Shown: positions 45,716-55,275 of the stretch, in pieces
Layout: the number at the start of each line of letters is the position of its first letter
How positions within the stretch are numbered: the stretch's first letter is position 1
DNA from: Amorphophallus konjac
Taxonomy: Eukaryota; Streptophyta; Magnoliopsida; Alismatales; Araceae
DNA: 64,000 nucleotides
Assembly (NCBI GenBank): GCA_022559845.1
Contig: CM040120.1
Coordinates: 308,114,740-308,178,739, forward strand
Direction of reading: 5' to 3'
Translations under genes and position numbers: made by a program
The notes under the pieces: model-generated
Database searches by the model: none
What the model was told of the DNA's origin: nothing
The model's input: only the letters and a program-made list of their open reading frames with translations

Positions 45716-47891
45716 CTATTTGGCATGGGCAGGTACCCAAACGGTCTTGGGTCCTGCATGATTAGTAGTACTTTTGATGGGTGCTTTCCACAACTTTTGG
45801 TCCTCTGTATCATCATGTATCATTAAAGAGTAACCATTCATCATGTGTCCAATTCCCCCACAATCATTACAGAGAGCATCATGCTTTGATTTCTTGTTGT
45901 GCATACAGTTATTTGCATGGAGTTTTTGTGTAGGTGCATACTGGTTTCTATTTTTATCATGGAAGTTGTTCCTGTTGATCTTACCAAACTTGTTTTCCTT
46001 AATAGGATCTCTAGCATTTTTGAAATTTGCCCGCCTATTTTGAAGGTGCCAATAGTCCTTGACTGTATGGCCATGCTTTCTACAATGAGAGCATTTGAGA
46101 GAATTTCTTCTGAACGAGCCTGACCAGCATTCAGTGGCCTTGTGACCAATCTTGTTACAGTTAAAGCAAGTGATGTGCTGGTTCATTGATTAAAACCATG
46201 TTGGCTTGCAGGGAATTTAACATGATATGAATGAGGTCTTTTCTTACCATTTCCAAACCAACAATGAGCAGCAGCGTGTCCTACTTTACCACAATTAGAA
46301 CATGTGACACTCTTTTTCTGAGTGACAGGGAACTTGGCCTGAGGACCCCTAGCATGCATTTTTCTAACATTCAGATCATTTGATTCCATTAAGTTGCATT
46401 CATGCATCAAGTGACCAATCTTGTTACAGTAATAACATTTCATGAGTTCCCTTTTATGTGCATGTCTAGGTGTATTAGTGAGTTTTACAGCATGCACATT
46501 TTCAATATGAGTGTGATTCAATCCTTTCTTCACATGACTGGCCTTTTCTATTTTTCTAGTTTGTTTCTGATTTTTCTGAACATTAGGTTGTTTATTTTCT
46601 GAGGTGGTGGCTACATTTGATGCTTTGATAAAGGTTGTCATTAGCTTGTTTTTGAAAACATTTTTGTTGACATTGTTGTAGCCTAACCCTTCGTTTTGAG
46701 CATTCACCTTAACTCCTAGCAACCTGTCCAGATTTTCTTTTCCATCAACAAATTTAGATAATACTTTGTTCAAATCCTGAATTTTGTTTTCAAGAGATGC
46801 AATGTGTATTTCATAACTAGCAATCTCTTGATCACTGCAATTGACAGCTTTATTCAACACTTTGTTGGTATTTTTGTATTCTTCGATCTCCTTTCTCAGC
46901 TCATCAACTTTTTCAGTTTCGTTTGTACAGATGATTTTCCCTTTTTCCAATGTAAGAAGTCTTTCAGACATGACATTGTTCAACAGTTTTAATTTTTTAA
47001 TTTCTTCTTTAAGTTTATCATTTTAAACTAATTCATTTATTAAAATTCGATCATCTGAATTGGCTTCCTCCCTCCTTTTAAATTCAGAAGTTTCCTTCAT
47101 ATCTTTTTGAAGTTTTTCAATATTTTTCTGCAACTCCATATTTACAGATTTGATGGCTTCAAAATTTTCAGCTAACAAATTCTTCTCTTGCTCAATTTTT
47201 CCAAATTTTTCTTGATTTTCTTTAACAGATTTTCTAAGGGAATCATTTTCAGATTTTACCTTGTTTAATTCTAAGTTAACTTGTTCAATTCTGAGTTAAC
47301 TTGTTCAAGATCCTTCAGAAGTTTCAGCAAATTTTGATTATCAGACTTACACGCATCATGAGATTGTTCCAGCTCCAAGTAATTTTCATCTGTGAGATCA
47401 GAGATATTCTGACTAGTTTTCTTTTTCAACCTTTTGTATTGTTTTCTAACTTTTTCATGTGACTCTAGCAGATCACCATATGCATTCTGCCAATCATCCA
47501 GAGTATAACTCTCGAAGGGGTTTACCTGATCATCATCCTCGTCTTCATTTTGGTTGCTACTTTCACAGCTTCCATTAGCCATCATGCAACTGTCCTCCCT
47601 TTTTCTGTGGGCTAGCTTTAGTTTCTCCAGAACGTCCTTTGCAGACCTGCAGTCAAGAAGAGAAGGATGTAAGACCTTGCCAATAGCTGCTTTCATCAGA
47701 TTCAAAACTTTCTGATTTTCCTCATGCTTTAATCTGTGACTATCGGTCCACTTGGACATTTTCTTTGGTAATATGTGAGGACCATGTGAAATTAATTTCC
47801 ACTGATCAGGATCAGCTGAGATTACACTTCTGCGCAGACTTACGAACCATGAATCAAAATTCGAACCGTTGAAGATCGGTGGATGAGCCAT
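45716..47891 (-). pseudogene. gag: Copia-type gag of LARD2 with five zinc knuckles
   Basis: Starts at the ATG 47891-47889 (MAHPPIFNGSNFDSWFVSLR). The N-domain to about 47270 has CMMANGSCESS; a long lysine/glutamate coiled coil (about 47450-46750) includes MSERLLTLEKGK; then five knuckles: CYYCNKIGHLMHEC, CSNCGKVGHAAAHC and CFNCNKIGHKATEC are complete, while CSHCRKHGHTVKDY and CNDCGGIGHMMNGY have Tyr for the last Cys. It ends GPKTVWVPAHAK. Frame breaks occur near 47270-46985 and at 46186. A short duplication (ELNKLT) sits at the first break. Most copia gags have one knuckle. Confidence 0.85.
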
Positions 47892-47971
47892 TGATCTAAG
47901 ATAGCAACCGGATACGTACCATACAGACACAGGATCCACTTAGAATCGATAAATCTGGGCAGTAAGAACCT

Positions 47972-47982
47972 ACTCTGATACC
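47972..47982 (-). promoter_or_regulatory. Primer-binding site of LARD2
   Basis: TGGTATCAGAG on the minus strand, a perfect match to the initiator tRNA-Met complement, 2 bp after the LTR end. Confidence 0.92.
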
Positions 47983-49135
47983 ACTTGTTGAGTGAAGAGC
48001 CCGGATTCAGAGGGGGGGTGAATGAATCTCGGAAGGAAATTTGCCCAATTTGAATCTAAGATCTTGATTAACACTGAACTTACAAAGACTTGCGGAAATA
48101 AAAAAAAACTAACACACACTCAATTGAGCTTCTCCCAAACACAGAATCAAGCACTAATGGTGCATACAGACAGATAAGTCGTTGAACACACAATCTAACA
48201 TATCTGTATTATGTAGCATTCTATCACAGCAGACAGGAACAACACCGAACCAATCTATTGATTAGAGTATAAAGCTTTCAAGGAACCTTCAGATAAACAA
48301 TCACCAAAGATTTCACCAGTTACAATTGAAGCTCACTAGACGTTCATCTAATCAAGAAACAGGTAAGCAATCAGAAAACCATAAGATCAACCAAACCATT
48401 CAGATGCCAACCTGCGAATGGGGTAGAAGATAGAGAGTAACCACACCAAAGCAATCACACAGTACGCAGGGTTTTTTAGGTGGTTCGACCAGATCCACAG
48501 TCTGCCTACGTCCACCCCTCACTCCAAACCAGAGTGAGGCTTCCCTTGCAATAGCAAGAACCGCATACTCAGTCTGCAGACAGACGCTGCCTAACAGCTT
48601 GACAAATCGAGGGAGACAAATCCCTCAAACTAAGTTCTGCAACTCACAGAAGCTTGGCACCTGGACTTGCTACCCACAAGACCAGAACCGGAGACAATCC
48701 TCCCTTCCTCCAAACCGGAGGGAAACCCACAAGTAGCACACCACTACTTGCAACCGGAGACTACGTCTCCCTTCTCCTGAGTCCACAGGAGGAACCCGAA
48801 CCCACAACAGAGTATCAGAAAAACATGGAGAAAATGCAAAAAGGGAAACCGAAAGATCCAAAGAGAAAAAAAAATAAGCTCCAATGAGCACAATCGTTCT
48901 AGATTTGATCCACGAACAGACAAAATAGGTCTTCAAAATGAATGACTGCTCTCACTCTCTCTTCTTCCTTTCACAATCTCTTCTTCTAGGCTCTCTCTCT
49001 TCTTCCCTTTCCTTTTTTTTTTCTTCAGCTGCTGGCTCTCTTTTCTTTTCTTCTGGCGGCCTCTCTTTCTTTTTCGCACTCTCACTTTCCTTCTTTCCTT
49101 TTTTTTGCGCTCCCTTCTTCGAAGGGTAATGTAGC

Positions 49136-49147
49136 TTTATATATAGG
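49136..49147 (-). promoter_or_regulatory. TATA box of the LARD2 5' LTR
   Basis: CCTATATATAAA on the minus strand, about 930 bp into the LTR and 230 bp downstream of the nearest TGCACCGA motif. Confidence 0.65.
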
Positions 49148-49377
49148 AGCAGGGGCTCCGAATGGATGAGGCAAAAGAATCCTACTGAAACCCCATAGGT
49201 CCACGTGTTGGATGAGAATGTTCCTTTCCTCGGATCATGTGCCTTTCCTTTGCAGACGAACTTATTCCCTGCAAGAGAAAGGAAAGAGTATGGTTTATGC
49301 ACTGAGTTCTTAAGGGATGCATAGGACATGTAGTGTAACGATCAAAACATGCACAGACTTTATGTATCAAAACAGAC

Positions 49378-49799
49378 TGCACCGACCCTATATGTGGGTG
49401 TGCAATCAACAGGATATGCACCGACTCAATTGTTGCACCGATGTAGAGACGTAAAATGCACGACATGCATGAGCTTTGTTCAAGTGGCGCAAGATAAGAC
49501 CTGCACCGACTTGGATTAGCGGTCCAAGCTAGAGTTGCACCGAGATGATGGTAAGGAAAAAAAAGAATTGCACCGAACTAGGTTAGGCTGTCCAAGCAAG
49601 ATCTGCACCGAGATGCCGGTCAGAGATGAGCTTAATTAGAGAGAGATGCAAGACAAAGCTTGCACCGAGTCAAGAAAGGCATGATGCATTTGGATGCACC
49701 GAGAAAGAGGCTAATCGACAGAATGTGGGCATGAACAGAAACTTGCACCGAGGCAAGCACTTATGCGTTAGGTGTAGAACTAAATGAGAGTTGCACCGA
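49378..49799 (-). repeat. Eleven TGCACCGA motifs in the LARD2 LTR
   Basis: Exact copies start at 49378, 49417, 49434, 49502, 49536, 49569, 49604, 49661, 49695, 49744 and 49792, all in one orientation (TCGGTGCA on the transcribed strand). Gaps are 39, 17, 68, 34, 33, 35, 57, 34, 49 and 48 bp. The copy at 41710-42135 has the same set. The next base is C or G in most copies. Confidence 0.95.
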
Positions 49800-50077
49800 G
49801 CAAGATAATAAGCGAGACACTGCATGCACTGACTATGACTTGGTCTATGAAATAGCATGGACCACATGGACCATACTCAACAGATAAACTTGAAGAATTA
49901 AAGCACCAACAGCTAAGCATGATTCATCAGTAAGTTACTATCAAGATTAGGGTTTGTGACCAATCCACCATGCAAATAGTTCACATGAATTAATCAGATA
50001 TTCTAATCAGATGCACTGACCACAATTCTATCACACATGACTCAGAAACTGTCATTATCAAAACCAGCGATCCAACA

Positions 50078-50293
50078 TCCACCAGTCCCACCGTACAGGC
50101 CGAAACTAGGGTCGGCAAAGGTGGGAGAGGTACCCTCATCAGCAATGACGACGATCTACCTAGCGCATCCCCAACAGTAGCTGAAGACACAAAGGCCACC
50201 GGTCTCAGCTCGTCTCCAAAGGAAGGCAGGACCACTGGCGGGCCGGCGTCTGCCAACTCTCGATCATCTCCAGGGTCGTCGCCGCGTCCTCAC
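50078..50293 (-). pseudogene. Antisense gene exon, upstream part, cut by LARD2
   Basis: Acceptor TTTGGTAG at 50294. Reads GEDAATT, then after a one-base shift DRELADAGPPVVLPSFGDEL and LRPVAFVSSATVGD, up to the LARD2 LTR. The remainder is the fragment at 41032-41047. Confidence 0.55.
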
Positions 50294-50392
50294 CTACCAA
50301 ACCAGTAACATAAGTCAAGTTAATAATTCCGGCCTGCTAAAGGGAGTTCGACAACAACATGAAAGGCCCCCCAAAGGCAGTCGGGCTCTCAC

Positions 50393-50494
50393 CCTGACGA
50401 CCTCCAGCCACCATGGGCCCTAGCTCGTTAACCTGGCCAGGCGCTTCACCCTGTGTCTCAGCAGGGGCCTCGGCCCCTGGTGTTTCTGCCCCAC
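50393..50494 (-). pseudogene. Antisense gene mini-exon (102 bp)
   Basis: Acceptor ATTATGTAG, donor GTGAGAGC. It encodes GGAETPGAEAPAETQGEAPG followed by QVNELGPMVAGGRQ. Phase 1 at both ends; introns of 80 and 99 bp on either side. Confidence 0.72.
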
Positions 50495-50574
50495 CTACAT
50501 AATCCAAAGGGTCATAACAAATAACAGGGGGCAAATCAAAGCTGCGGCATACGCCCAAGGTTCGAAGCTCTCAC

Positions 50575-50760
50575 CTGCGCGGGCTCCTCCCGTAGCTGTC
50601 CATGACTCAAAGTCGGGGAAGTCCTCAAGGTTTGGGAAAGGTTCGCTCATCAGGTGCGTAAGCTCCTCCATGTCAACCTCCCCTTCAGCTTCCTCCTCAC
50701 GCGGGAAGTCTGCCTCTCGGGGAGGCGAAAAAGTCACCTCCGCACTAGATGTCAGCGGAG
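50575..50760 (-). pseudogene. Antisense gene mini-exon (186 bp)
   Basis: Acceptor CCGTTGCAG, donor GTGAGAGC. It encodes TPLTSSAEVTFSPPREADFP, then an acidic stretch EEEAEGEVDMEELTHLMSEP and FPDFESWTATGGARA. Phase 1 at both ends, length divisible by three. Confidence 0.75.
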
Positions 50761-50851
50761 CTGCAACGGACAGACGAGTCCGACAAAGTAGAATTAGTCA
50801 ATCACATTGGCTAAACTAGACAAAAACAAAGGAGTTGGGGGCGACACTCAC

Positions 50852-51022
50852 TCAAGGCCGTCTCCTCCTCAACTCGCTCTCCAGTCTGGGGTCCCTCAGA
50901 TGACCCACCAGTCTCAACTGCGGCATCCGCCACACGGGGGCATTTCCTCCGGGGCCGTAGGCTTCCGTCTCCATTCCCCGAGGACGTTCTTGTGGAGGGC
51001 TGGTCCTCCTCGGCTGCAGGAC
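50852..51022 (-). pseudogene. Antisense gene mini-exon (171 bp)
   Basis: Acceptor TGTCAGCAG, donor GTGAGTGT. It encodes PAAEEDQPSTRTSSGNGDGS, then LRPRRKCPRVADAAVETGGS and a short acidic end. RPRRKCPR could be a nuclear-localisation-like basic patch. Phase 1 at both ends; 91-bp intron downstream. Confidence 0.75.
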
Positions 51023-51117
51023 CTGCTGACAAACATAGCAATATACAACATCTCAGTTCTGTAGTCAAGAATTACAGAATGAAAGAAAGAGAACAGATAA
51101 AGGGCGGGAAGCCCAAC

Positions 51118-53760
51118 CTAAAGCCCCAAAGGGGGTCAAGGGTACGGGTACAAGCTGCTCCATCCCTATCACCAGAGCTTGGGCCGCCATCGTGACGGCC
51201 TCCCGAATGTCCCGTGGAGTGTGGGCGCACTCAATCTAGGACACAAACTCCACGGGTCCAGCTGACCCAACAGCATGGGCGATGTGTCACCTCCAGTCGT
51301 CGACTGCTGTGTCGTCAAATTTCCCGTGTGGGAGCTCCCGATCCAGCAACCCTCTTCCTCGGATGCCACAGTCGGACAAGAACTGAGTCCACCAAGCTCT
51401 AGGTGCCCTCGGTCGAGACACCTTCGCTCCAGTCGTCGCCGCCGATGCCCGCCCCAGGGGTTTTAGGGCCCCTCCGTTGCTTCGACTCCCAGAAGATGAC
51501 CCCCGACCACTCCGGGATCACTGTGTCACAATCCGCTCAACCTCCCAGTGAATCCGAGCCACACGGGTCCTCAGGTACCCCTCATCCAGTGCAATAGGAG
51601 GCAGATCCTCCCTCAGCAAACGACTCTCCTCCGCCTTCCTGATCGCGGAGGCCTTCTGTCGGTAGAGGTGACTGTGCCCGAACCACCACCGGGCGTAGTG
51701 CACGTCGAACTGTCCCCGACGACCCTGCTCCGGCATCGGGAATTGCTCCGGCTCCCGAAGGTAGTAGAAATCCCACCAAGCTACTGCAAGTAGGTGGGTG
51801 TCTTTACCCTTATACTGTCGGCCCGTCAGATGGAACTCCCTGTTCGGTGGAATCCCCTGGTCGTACCCGAAGTTTCTGGCAAAGCGATGTGGGTAGTACG
51901 GCTCCAGGAAGCTCATCGCCGACCGGTGCAACGCCAACATGGCTGCTCGGGTGCTCAGTATCCACTCAGTCTGCGGTCTTGTATCAGCAGTCCCCTGGCT
52001 GAGACAGGCGCCGGCTGCCCCTCCACCCGAAGCCCCCAGAAAAAGGTCGAGGTCCCTCGCTGCACTATCAAAGGGCAGTCCCGCCTCGCCCGGGCGGGCA
52101 GGTAACAAAGGGCCCTCCTGGCCCCCTCCAGCTGCTCCTCTATGTCGCCATCCGGCTGCCTAGTAAAGCTGAACAAAAGTGGTGCCGTTGGGTTCGCCAC
52201 AGTACCCCGCGTCACCAGTCCCGGGAAAAGCAACCCGGCCCACACACTAAGGTAGTGGGTCGGTAAAAGTATACTCCTCTCCCTCAGCGCTGAGTGTGCC
52301 ACCAGAACTCCAAGCCCCTGGTAAATGTTGGCCAGTGCAGCGGGAGCCAATAAGCAAGCCGGCCACAACAACTCGGCTCTCAACAGTCCGTCCTCTCCGT
52401 GAGGAACTACGAAGGTCACCAGCCAATATGCCAGATATGCTGCAAGATATGTCACATCTGGCAGTCCATGGGGATTCCACCCCTCCCATGGCGCATACAC
52501 ATATCTGGAGTACATCCGGAAGCGTAGCTTCACCTCTGTGTACTCCTCCCAGGGAGTCTGATCCCTTGCGAACTCCTGGTAAAAGCAAAACGGCCCGTTG
52601 TAAAAATGACGAACCCATACATTCAGTGGTACCCAGGGAGTCTGAGCAGCTCTCTCTCTCCCTGCCAGGGCCAAATCTCTCCAAGTCTTTATAAGATACC
52701 GATAACTGTAAGGCACTCGGTATCTTCCCAGTCCATCAATATGACTGCGGTGGAGGTCATCCAGCACCACCTCCTCATATCCCTCACCGACAACTGGCAA
52801 GCCGGAGATCCGGAACAGAGTCCACAAGTTGAGATTGGTCTCCCCCTCTGATGTCGCCACTGTGTTCCAACGACGGTTGAAACGCTCCAGCAAGCCCTGC
52901 AGTATTCCAGTATAGCACGGGTACGCGTACAGAGCGGCGGTCACCGCGTACCTGATCCCAGCTCGATCCAGCAATACTCGGTAATGGTGGACGACTCACA
53001 TCAACCACTCTGTGGTACCCTGGCGATAGTATTACGACGAGATCACTGTCCAGTGGCCATACCAGCTGGGGACGGTCTGCCACATGATTCCATTCAGCAT
53101 ACTGTGGTCATCGTACCCCTCTCCAGCATACTGCACACCGGCGGGCTCCAGCACCAATCCAGCAATCCCCTCTGTCTCTGTGCGGTGGTGGCCATGCAGA
53201 TCCTAGCTAGCAGGGCCAATCGGCCCGACCCTGACTCCAGATTGCTCTGCCATGCCGAAGAACCCCAGGCACTCGATGCTGGGAAACTGGCGCTGCCTCC
53301 AGTAGTCCTCTGAAAAGCTCGGGTAGCTGCAAAAAGCAGTGCCAAACACGCTGTCCCTGCCGATCAGAATGGCCCTCTCAAGCCGGCGGCAAGCTCCCGG
53401 AATCTGCGAGTCGCCCTCCTCCGCGCCAGGAGGAGCATAGCTGCGGATGAACTCAAGCAGGTGGCGATCAAGGGGGAACTCCAATGGATAGCCCCCGCTC
53501 CGGTCATAACTGTATAAGTTGCTCGCCTCCAGAATCCGGGCCACTTCCACGGCCCATGCTCCAGCTATCCGCTCACTGATCGGACCCTCCGCCCCGATCA
53601 GATGGCCCCGGTCCAACTGCCCGATACCAGCCACGGTGATCACAGGTGCATCTAGAGGACGCATCGGTCGATCTGTCCGCTGCACCCAGTGATCCTGCTC
53701 CCGAGCCAGCCGCCTCGGGACCCGCCCATATCTGCCAAAGAGTGCCATAGCTGCAAGACA
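51118..53760 (-). pseudogene. Antisense gene main exon: plant mobile domain protein
   Basis: Follows an acceptor CTTGTCTTGCAG; the first in-frame ATG is 2 bp in (MALFGRYGRVPRRLAREQDH). The N-terminal 180 residues are uncharacterised (53758-53203). After a frame change comes the plant-mobile-domain core: LLERFNRRWNTVATSEGETN, LNLWTLFRISGLPVVGEGYE and, after another one-base shift near 52000, the C-part FLEPYYPHRFARNFGYDQGI. Plant mobile domains (aminotransferase-like) are known both in host genes and as antisense ORFs in Tat elements. Below 51520 the frame has several stops before the donor GTTGGG at 51117. Non-functional as read, but splice signals and domain remain clear. Confidence 0.82.
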
Positions 53761-53924
53761 AGGCACCCAGAAAAAGTAGTCAGCATATCAGAAAATTCAT
53801 ATGTGTAGCACAGCAAAATAAAGACATATGAAGTGTTAAAATACAACTACAACAACTCAGAAAGATGATCTCACGGGCCGTACGCCCTCGTCCCCGCCTC
53901 CGATGCACGCCCCGTGGGGGGCAT
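53761..53924 (-). pseudogene. Possible first exon and intron of the antisense gene
   Basis: On the minus strand an ATG at 53924-53922 opens MPPTGRASEAGTRAYGP, ending at a GTGAGAT donor near 53874; an intron of about 113 bp runs to CTTGTCTTGCAG at 53761. Joining these does not keep the frame of MALFGRYG, so this may be untranslated leader or a frameshifted coding exon. The ATG is the complement of the Tat polypurine tract. Confidence 0.4.
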
Positions 53925-53925
53925 T
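53914..53925 (+). promoter_or_regulatory. Polypurine tract of the Tat element
   Basis: GTGGGGGGCATT immediately before the right LTR start TGTTGTACCC. The pyrimidines near its end are unusual, but position and G-run are right. Confidence 0.7.
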
Positions 53926-55202
53926 TGTTGTACCCAGACAATTTCCCAACCAAAATGACAAGGAATAAGGGTTCAGGCATTTCCCCGAACACCTTCAAGG
54001 CACGGGCTACCTAGCCCTTTCTACACCCTAAAGGTCCCCACAAGGGTCCCGATCAATTCGCCGTGACGCGTGGCGGCACAAACAAGTATTCGGGGTTAAT
54101 CCCAGCCACTCTCATACGGGCTTTGCCCGCGTCCTATATGGTCGCCCGGGATCACCCGGGGACGCCCCGACGTTAAGCCACGCCACGTGGCATCCAGCAA
54201 AAGAGTAGTGGGCCCACTCCAAGACTCTTCATTCAACCCTCCAAGGTCAAAGGGAGACCCGAGCAAGTCAACCACAGGCTTTGGAGGCCCGCAGTATGTA
54301 CGTACGGCTCACACACGTGTGTTTGGCATTTTTCCAAACACCTTGTGGGCGCGTATATTTCAACCCTTCTACACAAGACCACGGGCTAGCCCGTGGTTCC
54401 AGTATACCAGTTGGCTCCAACAACGACCCCCCAGCAAGTCGGGGCCACCCCCGACCCTCAGACACGTGGCAACAAGCCACTAAACTTATCTCTCGGGCCA
54501 ACCCGAGGCTACCCTGTCAACCCGTAATACAACATGACACGTAACACGAGGCAAGGCCCGTGGGCCCCAAAATGCCTCCTTCCAACCCCTACAGACTTCT
54601 ACCCTTGGCCTTAGGCCAAATCCAAGGCCCGTCGGCCACTTACGCAGCTCGTTCGGCAACTCGGGGTGTGTTGGGCATTTGCCCGAACACCTCGCGAGCG
54701 GCTACTCCAACTCAAAGAACAGCGGCCCCACGGGCCCATGCCAGCCTTCCGAAGTTCAAAGTCCATCAAAGGACGTCCCCAGGCAACACAAGAAGACCCC
54801 CGGGGGCCATCCCCCGGGGTTATGGCTGGCCCGGGGCCAGTTCCCCCCTGGGCGTGGCCGCGCCCCCGGGGGACGGTGAACTCCCTGGGGGGCCGCGCCC
54901 CCTCACCAGCTCGGTGGTCCCACGACCCCACTCAGCCCCGGTTCGCTCAATTACAGCCCTACGATGCGGTTCGTGTGCCATACGTATTCGAGGGATCAAA
55001 GCGTGGACGTGGAAGCGCAAAGCGACAGCACGACGGGTCGTCCTCAGGTCAACGCGCACAAGTCTCCACAAGCCCCCACGTATCCTTCACCTACTTGTCC
55101 TTTTCTTTCTTAGTTAAATTAGGAATAAAAAATAGCCAAAAATCACATTTTATAGGGTGGGGACCAGCCCCCCCTCTCTCTCTCCTTGCGAACCCGCCTA
55201 AA
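53926..55202 (+). repeat. Right LTR of the Tat element, truncated (1277 bp)
   Basis: Aligns with 15810-17085 over its whole length, then stops at GCCTAAA and is joined to the leader of chromovirus A. The missing 1.58 kb would include the inverted-repeat array and TATA box, so this LTR cannot drive sense transcription in the normal way. Confidence 0.9.
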
Positions 55203-55275
55203 ATCGCATCACTTAGAATCTTAGAATTTAGAAAACCTAGGAATATTAGAAACCTAGGCTCTGATACCACCAAAC
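55203..55275 (-). other. Leader remnant of chromovirus A with primer-binding site
   Basis: On the minus strand, directly after the 5' LTR: GTTTGGTGGTATCAGAGCC. The initiator-Met primer site TGGTATCAGAGCC is at 55269-55257, 6 bp from the LTR, as in Tekay elements. The leader then ends abruptly at 55203 against the truncated Tat LTR. Confidence 0.9.

Larger units (their letters stand above)
41048..50077 (-). mobile_element. LARD2: non-autonomous copia-like LTR element
   Basis: Minus strand: 5' LTR 50077-47985, primer site TGGTATCAGAG, gag 47891-45716, coding-poor stretch, extra ORF about 44095-42735, polypurine tract 42425-42412, 3' LTR 42411-41048. The 3' LTR lacks its last 730 bp. The LTRs differ only sparsely by eye, so the insertion is relatively young. 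No protease, RT or integrase can be found, although gag ends at the usual gag/protease border (GPKTVWVP). The element lies inside an exon of the Tat antisense gene. Confidence 0.88.
47985..50077 (-). repeat. 5' LTR of LARD2 (2093 bp)
   Basis: Transcribed strand runs TGTTGGATCG...CTCAACA. From upstream: eleven TGCACCGA motifs (49378-49799), TATA box (49136-49147), a purine/pyrimidine tract (49110-48950), then a long transcribed part. A CCACCCCTCACT...GGAGGGAAACC region lies near 48510-48730, where the 3' LTR copy ends. Confidence 0.92.
15810..55202 (+). mobile_element. Giant Tat-lineage Ty3/gypsy retrotransposon with nested insertions
   Basis: Left LTR 15810-18668 and right LTR 53926-55202 both start TGTTGTAC.CAGACAATTTCCC and stay alignable until the right copy is cut off. 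Inside are a primer site, ORF1, gag, protease, RT, RNase H, an archaeal-type second RNase H, integrase, repeat arrays, an antisense plant-mobile-domain gene and a polypurine tract. The second RNase H plus an antisense ORF between pol and the 3' LTR is characteristic of the Tat lineage (Ogre/Retand group). Removing four later insertions leaves about 23.9 kb; restoring the lost LTR end gives about 25.5 kb, in the Ogre size range. The left flank is GTACA (15805-15809); the right flank is lost. Confidence 0.9.

Noticed and set aside
47972..47982. tRNA gene fragment
   Set aside because: The match to the initiator tRNA-Met is only the primer-binding site; no tRNA fold surrounds it. No tRNA or rRNA gene was found anywhere in the window.
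51118..53760. Host gene encoding a plant mobile domain protein
   Set aside because: It lies between the polypurine tract and pol of the Tat element, in the antisense position known for such elements, and is bounded by the element's own LTR.
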